A stretch of DNA of 5,644 nt from Phenylobacterium sp. (GCA_028698405.1 JAQVDF010000158.1:1-5644), one strand, 5' to 3'. Counted from the first letter of the stretch, positions 1 to 5,273 are shown. Notes: a model not told the origin generated them from the sequence alone. Made by a program: numbers and translations.

Positions 1-635
1 CGGGCGAGCAGCCGGATCAACACCGGCACCGGGTTGGCCGCCCGCTGCGGATAGGCCACGTGCCCCTGGATCCCCTCGACGCGGATGGAGACATTGATGC
101 TGCCGCGGCGGCCGATCTTGACCATGTCGCCGAACCGCTCGGCGCTGGTCGGCTCGCCGACGATGCAGTGGTCGATCGCCTCGCCCTCGGCCTGCAGGGC
201 CTCGACCACCTTCTTGGTGCCGTGGGTGGCCACCCCTTCCTCGTCGCCGGTGATCAGCAGCGAGAGCGAGCCGCGCACCCGGCCCGCGGCGATGGCGGCA
301 GCCGCCGCGGCGGTGAAGGCGGCCAGCGCGCTCTTCATGTCGACCGCGCCCCGGCCGATCAGCACGTCGTCCACCACCTGGGCCTCGAACGGCCCGGCGC
401 TCCAGGCGCCCTCGTCGCCCACCGGCACCACGTCGGTGTGCCCGGCGAAGCAGAGGTTGGGCCGCTGCGTCCCGTAGCGGGCGTAGAGGTTCTCGATCTC
501 GCCGAACTTCATCCGCCGGCAGGAAAAGCCCAGCGTTTCGAGCTCGCGCTGCAGCACGTCCATGGCCCCGGCGTCGGCGGGGGTCACCGACGGGCGGCGG
601 ACGAGTTCGCGGGTGAGGGTGACGGCGTCGATCAA
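1..635 (-). CDS. dapE: Succinyl-diaminopimelate desuccinylase, N-terminal 211 residues (runs off left edge)
   Basis: DapE is a cytosolic di-zinc M20-family hydrolase that removes succinate from N-succinyl-LL-diaminopimelate, giving LL-DAP for lysine and peptidoglycan. The reverse-strand reading shows the metal site in order: GHTDVVP (His66), GAVDMKSA (Asp99), the GDEEG pair (Glu132, Glu133, the latter the expected general base) and GEPT (Glu161). GHVAYP (His192) begins the dimerisation domain. These match H. influenzae DapE H67, D100, E134, E135 and E163 in order and spacing. About 170 C-terminal residues lie outside the window (family length about 380). I chose TTG at 633-635 because it gives the usual DapE N-terminus (about 15 residues before RRPSVTPAD). 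It lacks a good Shine-Dalgarno. The only other in-frame start, ATG at 696-698, would add a 21-residue arginine-rich extension and overlap the cupin start. Divergent from the cupin gene. Confidence 0.96.
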   Translation of the reverse strand, partial: MIDAVTLTRELVRRPSVTPADAGAMDVLQRELETLGFSCRRMKFGEIENLYARYGTQRPNLCFAGHTDVVPVGDEGAWSAGPFEAQVVDDVLIGRGAVDMKSALAAFTAAAAAAIAAGRVRGSLSLLITGDEEGVATHGTKKVVEALQAEGEAIDHCIVGEPTSAERFGDMVKIGRRGSINVSIRVEGIQGHVAYPQRAANPVPVLIRLLA

Positions 636-696
636 CGGAGGTCCCCGGGGCCAGTTCCTGCGGTAAGCTTCGCGCTTCCTAGACCGGAAACCGCTC

Positions 697-1110
697 ATGA
701 AGAAGATCGACGTGGCCGCGCTGTCCGAGCGCCGCGGCAGCCGCTACCCGTCGCCCTTCGACGCGCCCTGCCAGGGGCGGGGTCGCCGCGCCCTCGGCGA
801 TGCTGCGGGCCTCAGCCAGTTCGGCGTCAACCTGCTCGTCCTGGAGCCCGGCGCCTGGTCCGCGCAGCGACACTGGCACGGCGTCACCGAGTCCGGCGAG
901 GAGACGCTCGGCCCCCGCGACTGCGCGGGTTTCAAGGCAGGCGATCCGGACGGGCGCCATCTGATCAACCGCTCGGATCGGCCGGTGCGGTTGCTGGAGG
1001 TCGGGACAGGCTCTCAGCCAGGGACCGATCCTATCGACAATCCCGACATCGACATGGTCGTCCCCCTGGGCGCGGACGACTATCACCACCGCGACGGCCG
1101 GCCCCACTAG
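697..1110 (+). CDS. Small cupin-domain protein, apparently with an internal deletion in cupin motif 1
   Basis: A 137-aa soluble protein of the single-domain cupin type; substrate unknown. The conserved frame around the barrel is clear: YPSPFDAPC near residues 17-25, the PGAWSAQRHWH strand (49-61) with the metal-binding-type pair His59/His61, then DCAGFKAGDPDG (75-86) with His88 and Asn91 of cupin motif 2, and the EVG strand at 101-103. In relatives I know, HWH is followed by an EDEFVYVLEGE-like strand pair of about 15 residues before the VTDAGEE-like segment. Here HWH runs straight into GVTESGEET (62-70), so that segment appears deleted in frame. Glu65 and Gly72 formally satisfy the cupin motif 1 spacing but without the hydrophobic strand. 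The start is ATG at 697, behind a weak GGAAA. It may be a decaying paralogue or a functional variant. The reading frame itself is open and has normal high-GC codon use. Confidence 0.82.
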   Translation: MKKIDVAALSERRGSRYPSPFDAPCQGRGRRALGDAAGLSQFGVNLLVLEPGAWSAQRHWHGVTESGEETLGPRDCAGFKAGDPDGRHLINRSDRPVRLLEVGTGSQPGTDPIDNPDIDMVVPLGADDYHHRDGRPH

Positions 1111-1135
1111 CCGCGGCATCAACCAGACCGCGACT

Positions 1136-1167
1136 CGGCGGGAGGTCTCGAAGAGGCCTTCCCGCCG
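1136..1167 (+). terminator. Hairpin downstream of the cupin gene (terminator-like, no U tract)
   Basis: A 10-bp stem (1136-1145 with 1158-1167, one G-T wobble) with a 12-nt loop starts 26 bases after the cupin stop codon. It could end cupin transcription, but no T run follows. It also overlaps a larger group of dyads extending to about 1213, so it may instead be part of a dispersed palindromic element. Confidence 0.4.
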
Positions 1168-1213
1168 CGCTCGCGCGGCCGGTTCGAGACGCCCTTCGAA
1201 GGCCCTTTCGGCC
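1145..1213. repeat. Cluster of nested palindromes, probable degenerate dispersed repeat
   Basis: GTCTCGAA (1145-1152) is matched exactly by TTCGAGAC (1183-1190). Nested inside is a 6-bp stem with a CTCG loop (1164-1179), and next to it are the palindrome CCTTCGAAGG (1193-1202) and a small GGCC/GGCC hairpin (1201-1213). Words such as GTCTCGAAGG and TTCGAGACGCCC recur in palindromic intergenic repeats of Caulobacter-type genomes. That family assignment is from memory. The rest of the 1111-1322 gap holds only the promoter-like stretch listed separately. Confidence 0.45.
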
Positions 1214-1233
1214 TCGTCCGATAACCCTGACGA

Positions 1234-1264
1234 TTGCCTCATTGTGGGGAGGTTCGCTCTATAG
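1234..1264 (+). promoter_or_regulatory. Possible promoter for the exonuclease-like gene
   Basis: TTGCCT (1234-1239) is followed 17 bases later by CTCTAT/CTATAG (about 1257-1264), in the least GC-rich part of the gap and roughly 60 bases before the TTG start of the next gene. The -35 is acceptable and the -10 is poor. This is a weak positional call. Confidence 0.25.
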
Positions 1265-1322
1265 GCGAGCCTGGCCGTGCGGCATGATGGCCAAGTAAAC
1301 GGGGGCGCGGAGAGGGAAGAAC

Positions 1323-1928
1323 TTGTTCGCGCTTTTCGGTGGATACGGCCGCAATCAAGCCATAATTCCGTGGAGGCGCCGGTCGCACGCGGAGGAACTT
1401 GGCGAAGCAAGAAGTTTTCGCCCGGTCGTATTGCGTAGGGTGTCTGAACTCGGCGAAATTTACTTCGCCGTACGGTCCATGGGCGTGTCGAGTAGTGGTT
1501 ATCACGTCCTCCAGTACGCCTTCGTCGACAGCCGCGGCGAAGTCGTGATGAGCGCCTATACCCATGCCCCCAGTCCGGTGGCGCTCATCGGCTCGGCGCC
1601 GGCGAATGTCGGCGCCGAGCCGCTATCTCCGGAGGCCTTCGAGCGCATGGCGACTCAGGTCTGCGCGGGCGCGCGGCTGATCGGATTCCACAAGAGGTTG
1701 CAGGCCGGCCTGCTGCCTGACAGCGCCCGCCGGGCCGCTGCGGGCGTGCATTGTGCGGCCCGCCGGTTCGAGAAACGGGTCGGGCGCGGCAAGGTCGGCG
1801 GCCCGGGCGAAGCGGCCGCCCTCGCCGACTGCCTGGCCTATGCGGGTCTTCCCGCGCCGTCCGGCGACGACGCCGTCGCCGACGCCCGCGCCGTGCGCGA
1901 CCTCTGGCGCTGGGCGCAGGGCGGCTGA
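1323..1928 (+). CDS. DnaQ-fold (DEDD exonuclease-like) protein, probably catalytically inactive
   Basis: A 201-aa protein whose plan follows DnaQ/RNase T-type 3'-5' exonucleases. Strand 1 and motif I correspond to IYFAVRSMGVSSSG (46-59), followed by YHVLQYAFVDSRGEVV (60-75). A PLSPEAFERMA segment sits at 100-110. Motif II corresponds to GFHKRLQAGLL (121-131), and motif III to DDAVADARAVRDLW (182-195). Against the canonical DxE, N-x3-D and H-x4-D, motif I has Arg51/Met53-like residues instead of acids, motif II has Gln127 for Asp, and motif III has Asp182 for His. Only Asp187 remains. A non-catalytic nucleic-acid-binding or scaffold role is an inference. The TTG start at 1323 follows AGAGGGAAGA with good spacing and is the first start after an in-frame stop at 1296. 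TTG 1431 and GTG 1440 are alternatives. The first 80 codons are clearly less GC-rich than the rest. Confidence 0.72.
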   Translation: MFALFGGYGRNQAIIPWRRRSHAEELGEARSFRPVVLRRVSELGEIYFAVRSMGVSSSGYHVLQYAFVDSRGEVVMSAYTHAPSPVALIGSAPANVGAEPLSPEAFERMATQVCAGARLIGFHKRLQAGLLPDSARRAAAGVHCAARRFEKRVGRGKVGGPGEAAALADCLAYAGLPAPSGDDAVADARAVRDLWRWAQGG

Positions 1929-1972
1929 GCCCGCGCGTCTCGCTCCATCAATCATTGCAGGCGAACAGATTG

Positions 1973-2004
1973 CTGCTCGTCCCGGCATTCGCCGGGACGA
2001 GCAG
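1973..2004. terminator. Perfect 14-bp hairpin between convergent genes, likely bidirectional terminator or dispersed palindrome
   Basis: CTGCTCGTCCCGGC (1973-1986) and its exact complement (1991-2004) flank an ATTC loop. It lies in the 94-bp gap between the stop codons of the plus-strand exonuclease-like gene and the minus-strand winged-helix gene, where a shared terminator is expected. There is no T run on either side. The TCCCGGC-ATTC-GCCGGGA core is a dispersed intergenic palindrome I associate with alphaproteobacterial genomes, so it may be a repeat copy used as a terminator. Confidence 0.7.
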
Positions 2005-2022
2005 GTGAGGATGCCGCCCGGC

Positions 2023-2478
2023 TCAGCGCTCCTGGCGGACGATGTCCCAGAGGGGCTTCAGCTCGTCGAACACCTCGTCCACGCCGTAGGCGTCGCCGAG
2101 GTAGTAGAGGCCTTCCTCGTCGCGCCGCAGGTAGCCGGCCTGGGCCAGGGTGAGCAGCTTGCGACGGGCGGTCTCGCGGGGGATCTGGGTGATCTCGGAG
2201 AGGCTAAGGGCGTTCAGGCCGCGGCGGCGGCCGTTACCGCTGGCCGTCGAGATCTCCTGCAGCACGAACACCAGGTAGAGCAGGTACTGGTCGAGGTCGC
2301 CGTCGAAGCGGCTGCGGATGCGCACCAGGGCGGCGGAGAACTGGCCCGCCCAACGGTACAGGAAGCGCGCGGCGAGCGTGGGGTCGGCGTGCGCTCCGGT
2401 CCAGTTCGCCGGCTCTCCGGCAGACTCGGCTTTGCGGTTCGGGCCGCCGGTGAGGTCATGAGGATCCGTCATCAACAT
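2023..2478 (-). CDS. Winged-helix DNA-binding protein, probable transcriptional regulator
   Basis: A 151-aa soluble protein without signal peptide or membrane segments. Residues 1-32 are polar and probably disordered. Residues 33-77 look helical (the stretch RFLYRWAGQFSAALV at 38-52, then QYLLYLVFVLQEI at 64-76). Residues 88-129 form a winged helix: LSLSEITQIPRETARRKLL, with recognition helix about 101-113, then AGYLRRDEEGLYYL as the wing. The IPRETARRKLLTL pattern resembles Crp/MarR-type helices. No ligand-binding or receiver domain is visible, and I cannot name the family. The C-terminus (YGVDEVFDELKPLW) is acidic and may serve for dimerisation. ATG at 2476-2478 is preferred over the ATG at 2470-2472 because GAGGGG (2484-2489) lies 5 nt upstream. 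It follows dapD on the same strand but is separated from it by 192 bp containing a hairpin and regulatory-looking sequence, so it probably has its own promoter. Confidence 0.85.
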   Translation of the reverse strand: MLMTDPHDLTGGPNRKAESAGEPANWTGAHADPTLAARFLYRWAGQFSAALVRIRSRFDGDLDQYLLYLVFVLQEISTASGNGRRRGLNALSLSEITQIPRETARRKLLTLAQAGYLRRDEEGLYYLGDAYGVDEVFDELKPLWDIVRQER

Positions 2479-2495
2479 GCGCGCCCCTCAAAGGC

Positions 2496-2510
2496 TTAAC
2501 GAAGTATTAA
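2496..2510. promoter_or_regulatory. CtrA-type box (TTAA-N7-TTAA) upstream of the winged-helix gene
   Basis: TTAACGAAGTATTAA matches the full CtrA consensus TTAA-N7-TTAA exactly and is followed by CCAC, which resembles the extended TTAACCAT half-site. It ends about 18 bases before the ATG of the winged-helix gene, over the start of the transcript or just downstream of a promoter, where a bound protein could repress. CtrA is the cell-cycle master regulator of Caulobacterales and relatives. The role is inferred from the match and the host type only. Confidence 0.5.
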
Positions 2511-2550
2511 CCACCTGCTCCGCGGCAATGCTTTCGAAGACACGCGCATG

Positions 2551-2582
2551 CCAACGGACCTGAGCCTCCAAGGTTCCGTTGG
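2551..2582. repeat. Inverted repeat in the leader of the winged-helix gene
   Basis: CCAACGGA (2551-2558) pairs exactly with TCCGTTGG (2575-2582), extended by CC/GG (2559-2560 with 2572-2573) with one bulged T. It could be an operator for the downstream regulator, a leader hairpin of its mRNA, or a terminator of a plus-strand transcript, since TTATTGTT follows on the plus strand. No plus-strand gene lies close upstream. Confidence 0.45.
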
Positions 2583-2625
2583 TTATTGTTCAGATTATGG
2601 CGAGACGTCCCAATTAACTATATTC

Positions 2626-2653
2626 CCGGTGGAAGACCGCCGGTTTCCACCGG
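2626..2653 (-). terminator. Hairpin ending the argB-nucleotidase-dapD operon
   Basis: CCGGTGGAA (2626-2634) and TTCCACCGG (2645-2653) form a perfect 9-bp stem with a 10-nt loop, beginning 17 bases after the dapD stop. On the transcribed strand it is followed by the AT-rich GAATATAGTTAATT instead of a pure U run, so termination strength is uncertain. Confidence 0.55.
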
Positions 2654-2670
2654 TCAGCAATAACGTTAAC

Positions 2671-3495
2671 CTATTCTCGCAGTAGCTCGTTGATGCTGGT
2701 TTTCGACCGGGTCCGTTCGTCGACCGTCTTCATGATGACGACGCAGTAGGTGGACGGCAGGCCTTCGTGCGGCGAGGGCCGCGAGCCGGACATCACCACC
2801 GAATAGGGCGGAATCTCGCCGGTCCAGGTCTCGCCCGTCTTGCGGTCGACGATCGGCGTGGTGGCGGTGACGTAGACGCCCATCGACAGCACGCTGCCGC
2901 GGCGCACGATGACGCCTTCGGCCACTTCCGAGCGGGCGCCGATGAAGCAGTCGTCCTCGATGATCGTCGGGTTGGCCTGCAGCGGCTCCAACACCCCGCC
3001 GATGCCGGCGCCGCCGGAGATGTGGCAGTTCTTGCCGATCTGGGCGCAGGAGCCGACCGTCGCCCAGGTGTCGACCATGGTCCCCTCGTCGACGTAGGCG
3101 CCGATGTTCACGAACGAGGGCATCAGCACGACGTTGCGGGCGATGTAGGCGCCCTTGCGGACGACGCAGCCGGGGACGGCGCGGAAGCCGGCGCTTTCGA
3201 AGCGGTCGGGCGTCCAGCCCTCGAACTTGCCGGGCACCTTGTCCCAGTAGGGGCCGGGCGTCGGCCCTTCCGTCAGCCGGTTGGGGTTGAGGCGGAAGGA
3301 CAGCAGGATCGCCTGCTTGACCCACTGGTTCACGATCCACTCGCCGTTGCGGTTCTCGGCCACCCGCAGGTCGCCGGCGTCAAGCCGCTCGAGCGTCACC
3401 TCCACGGCGTCGCGGATCTGGCCCTTGGTGCCGGTGGTGACGGTGTCGCGCTGCTCCCAGGCGGATTCGATGGCGCGCTGCAGGTCGGTGGTCAT
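2671..3495 (-). CDS. dapD: 2,3,4,5-tetrahydropyridine-2,6-dicarboxylate N-succinyltransferase
   Basis: DapD transfers succinyl from succinyl-CoA to tetrahydrodipicolinate, the committing step of the succinylase DAP/lysine branch. It acts in the cytosol, normally as a trimer. At 274 aa it equals the usual length of the E. coli-type family. Residues 1-100 form the helical N-terminal domain. From about 105 the left-handed beta-helix hexapeptide repeats run through [20 protein letters not shown] (114-133), [13 protein letters not shown] (136-148) and [14 protein letters not shown] (158-171). Asp142 and Glu190 fall where the catalytic Asp/Glu pair is described for mycobacterial DapD. The C-terminal segment around [10 protein letters not shown] (236-245) is typical. 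ATG at 3493-3495 has a strong AGGAGG (3500-3505) 4 nt upstream, inside the end of the nucleotidase gene, and the ATG overlaps that gene's TGA by 2 bases (ATGA). It is thus the coupled last gene of the operon. Confidence 0.98.
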   Translation of the reverse strand: MTTDLQRAIESAWEQRDTVTTGTKGQIRDAVEVTLERLDAGDLRVAENRNGEWIVNQWVKQAILLSFRLNPNRLTEGPTPGPYWDKVPGKFEGWTPDRFESAGFRAVPGCVVRKGAYIARNVVLMPSFVNIGAYVDEGTMVDTWATVGSCAQIGKNCHISGGAGIGGVLEPLQANPTIIEDDCFIGARSEVAEGVIVRRGSVLSMGVYVTATTPIVDRKTGETWTGEIPPYSVVMSGSRPSPHEGLPSTYCVVIMKTVDERTRSKTSINELLRE

Positions 3496-4166
3496 CGGGC
3501 CTCCTTGAGCTTCGCCGTCATCAGGAACGGCGGAAGGGCTTCGGTGCGATGGTTGATGAAAGGGGCGTTCGCGGCGGGCGCATGCGGGCCCACCAGAACG
3601 GTGGTCATGCCGAGCTGGGCGGCGGGCTCCAGGTTGCGCTCGGAGTCTTCGAAGAAGGCGGTGCGGTCGGGTTCGACGCCGTGGTTCTCGGCCATCCGGC
3701 GGAACGGCGTCGGGCTGGGCTTGGGCGTATAGTCGAAGGTGGCGATATGGAACACGTCCTCGAACAGGTCGCGCAGGCCCAGACGCTCCAACACGCGCTC
3801 GGCGTGGATGTTGTCGGCGTTGGTGAAGATCAGCCGCCGGCCGGGCAGGCGGGCGATGGCCATCACCAGGTCGGGATCGTGCGCCAGCGCTTCCAGCGAC
3901 AGGTCGTGGAACAGGGCGTGGAACTCGTCAGGGTCCACTCCGTGGTGCTCCATCAGCCCGCGCAGGGTGAGGCCGTGCTCGGCCAGGTACCGCTTCTGCA
4001 GGGCGTAGGCCTCGTCGGTCGGCAGGCCGGTGACCTTCTGCACATAGGCGGTCATCCGCACCTCGATCTCGGCCATGAAGCCTGTGGAGGCCGGATAGAG
4101 GGTGTTGTCGAGGTCGAACAGCCAGGTGTCGACGTGGCTGAGGTCGGTGACCAGGCCCGCGCTCAT
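3492..4166 (-). CDS. HAD-superfamily pyrimidine 5'-nucleotidase
   Basis: A 224-aa cytosolic haloacid-dehalogenase phosphatase of the SDT1/PHM8-like pyrimidine 5'-nucleotidase type, expected to dephosphorylate nucleoside monophosphates. All four HAD motifs are present: motif [10 protein letters not shown] with nucleophile Asp18 and acid/base Asp20, motif II IFTNAD (Thr115), motif III Lys149 in DYTPKPSP, and motif [10 protein letters not shown] (Glu173/Asp174). The helical cap lies between motifs I and II (about 35-100). An in-frame reading extends upstream across argB, but homology starts at the ATG at 4164-4166, which overlaps the argB TGA as ATGA. It lacks a clear Shine-Dalgarno, consistent with coupling to argB translation. 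From memory, this gene between argB and dapD is a conserved alphaproteobacterial arrangement. Its real substrate and its link to arginine/lysine synthesis are not shown by the sequence. Confidence 0.92.
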   Translation of the reverse strand: MSAGLVTDLSHVDTWLFDLDNTLYPASTGFMAEIEVRMTAYVQKVTGLPTDEAYALQKRYLAEHGLTLRGLMEHHGVDPDEFHALFHDLSLEALAHDPDLVMAIARLPGRRLIFTNADNIHAERVLERLGLRDLFEDVFHIATFDYTPKPSPTPFRRMAENHGVEPDRTAFFEDSERNLEPAAQLGMTTVLVGPHAPAANAPFINHRTEALPPFLMTAKLKEAR

Positions 4167-5077
4167 GCCCGGATCAGGGTGCCCGCGCCGTGCTCGGTGA
4201 ACAGCTCGACCAGCATCGCGTGCGGCCGGCGCCCGTCCAGGATGACCACGGCCTCCACCCCTGCCTCCACGGCGGCGATGGCGGTTTCCAGCTTGGGGAT
4301 CATGCCGCCGGTGGCGACGCCCGTGGCGATCGCCTCGCGGGCCTCGGCGACGCTCAGCTGGCGCATCAGCTCGCCGTCCTTGTCGAGCACGCCCGGCACG
4401 TCGGTCAGCAGCAGCATGCGCTTGGCCTTCAGGGCGCCGGCCAGGGCGCCGGCCACCGTGTCGGCGTTGATGTTGTAGGTCTCGCCGTCCTTGGAGACGC
4501 CGATCGGCGCGACCACCGGGATGTAGTCGTGGTCGGCGTGGATGAGGTTGAGGATCATCTGCGGATCGATCTTCGTGGGCTCGCCCACGAAGCCGAGGTC
4601 GATCTCCTCCTCGGCGCCGGTCTCCGGGTTCTTGCGGGTACGGCGCACCTTTTCGGCGGTGATCAGCCGGGCGTCCTTGCCCGACAGCCCGACGCCGCGC
4701 ACGTCGGCCTCGGCCCCGGCCATGGTGATCCAGTTGGCGATTTCCTTGTTGATGGCCCCCGACAGGACCATCTCGGCGACCTCCATGGTGGCCGCGTCGG
4801 TGACCCGCAGGCCCTCGACGAAGGTCGATTCCACGCCCGCCCGCTTCAGCATGGCCGAAATCTGCGGGCCGCCGCCGTGCACGACCACGGGATGCAGGCC
4901 CAGCATCTTCAGCAGCACGGCGTCGGCGGCGAACAGCTTGGCCACCGACTCCTCGCCCATGGCGTGGCCGCCGTATTTGATGACCACGGTCTCGCGGTCG
5001 TAGTGCTGGATGTAGGGGAGGGCTTCCGCCAGGGTCTTGGCGGTGGCCCAACCCTGTTGTTCGGGGGTCTCGGTCAC
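4163..5077 (-). CDS. argB: Acetylglutamate kinase
   Basis: ArgB phosphorylates N-acetylglutamate with ATP, the second step of arginine synthesis and often the arginine-inhibited one. It is a cytosolic amino-acid-kinase-fold enzyme. Motifs in order: KYGGHAM (34-40, phosphate-binding Lys34), the glycine-rich HGGGPQI (67-73), RVTD (91-94) for acetylglutamate binding, NADTVAGALA (204-213), LTDVPGV (224-230) and GGMIPKL (257-263, Lys262). At 304 aa it has family length, and the mobile N-terminal helix (QQGWATAKTLAEALPYI) is present. That helix is typical of hexameric, arginine-sensitive forms, so arginine feedback is likely but inferred. I chose GTG at 5075-5077 because GGAG (5084-5087) sits 6 nt upstream. 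The ATG at 5153-5155 would add 26 low-complexity residues absent from the family. First gene of the coupled argB-nucleotidase-dapD operon. Confidence 0.97.
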   Translation of the reverse strand: MTETPEQQGWATAKTLAEALPYIQHYDRETVVIKYGGHAMGEESVAKLFAADAVLLKMLGLHPVVVHGGGPQISAMLKRAGVESTFVEGLRVTDAATMEVAEMVLSGAINKEIANWITMAGAEADVRGVGLSGKDARLITAEKVRRTRKNPETGAEEEIDLGFVGEPTKIDPQMILNLIHADHDYIPVVAPIGVSKDGETYNINADTVAGALAGALKAKRMLLLTDVPGVLDKDGELMRQLSVAEAREAIATGVATGGMIPKLETAIAAVEAGVEAVVILDGRRPHAMLVELFTEHGAGTLIRA

Positions 5078-5105
5078 GTTCGGCTCCGGCGGATCGGAGC
5101 GGACC

Positions 5106-5138
5106 CGATAGCGAACCGGGGCGGGGCTGTCGATAGCG
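5106..5138. repeat. Two direct copies of CGATAGCG in the argB leader
   Basis: CGATAGCG occurs at 5106-5113 and 5131-5138, 25 bp apart, 29-61 bases upstream of the argB GTG. On the argB strand each reads CGCTATCG, whose GCTAT resembles the start of a Caulobacter -10 (GCTANAWC). They could be part of the argB promoter, a regulator site, or chance. No convincing -35 is visible. Confidence 0.25.
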
Positions 5139-5153
5139 TGGGCGGCCCGCTCC

Positions 5154-5264
5154 ACCGCCGTTCGGGCGGTCCCCCTCCCCCATGAATGGGGGAGGAAGGG
5201 ATTGGGAGGCGTCGACGCGGCTTTTCCTCACCCCTATGGGAGAGGGGGACCACGCGCAGCGTGG
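5154..5264. repeat. REP-like palindrome cluster between the isomerase gene and argB
   Basis: Four hairpins occur in about 110 bp: ACCGCC/GGCGGT (5154-5159 with 5165-5170); CCTCCCCCA/TGGGGGAGG (5174-5182 with 5187-5195, TGAA loop); an imperfect CCTC-CCC/GGG-GAGG (5226-5233 with 5238-5245); and CCACGC/GCGTGG (5250-5255 with 5259-5264). The combination of CCTCCCCCAT...ATGGGGGAGG with the CACGC...GCGTGG module is familiar to me as a dispersed intergenic element of Caulobacter/Phenylobacterium genomes. The first hairpin on the transcript lies 9 bases past the isomerase stop and may aid termination or protect the mRNA 3' end. No gene is visible in 5078-5273. Confidence 0.65.
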
Positions 5265-5273
5265 CGGAGAGGG

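Noticed and set aside
60..1298. 412-aa plus-strand open frame across dapE and the cupin gene
   Set aside because: It is antisense to a clear dapE, out of frame with the cupin gene, and has low-complexity Ala/Arg/Gly composition typical of shadow frames in high-GC DNA.
679..1410. 243-aa minus-strand frame opposite the cupin gene
   Set aside because: No recognisable motif, and it crosses the cupin gene and the palindromic gap. The plus-strand cupin has conserved motifs.
2661..2670. TAACGTTAAC after the dapD stop as a second CtrA site
   Set aside because: Only a half-site with no second TTAA at the right spacing, and not positioned at a promoter.
2767..3732. 321-aa plus-strand frame opposite dapD
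   Set aside because: Antisense shadow of dapD and the nucleotidase, rich in His/Asp/Gly/Ala with no domain.
5078..5155. N-terminal extension of ArgB from the ATG at 5153-5155
   Set aside because: The 26 extra residues have no family support, and GTG at 5077 has a well-placed GGAG.
4190..5185. 331-aa plus-strand frame opposite argB
   Set aside because: Antisense shadow of argB. The minus strand carries all acetylglutamate kinase motifs.
4167..5231. Possible fusion of an upstream segment to the nucleotidase, since its frame stays open to 5231
   Set aside because: The extra part is an out-of-frame reading of argB with Arg/Gly-rich sequence. Homology begins at the ATG at 4166, which overlaps the argB stop.
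5154..5264. CRISPR array or riboswitch upstream of argB
   Set aside because: The hairpins differ from one another, with no regular repeat-spacer pattern and no riboswitch consensus that I recognise.
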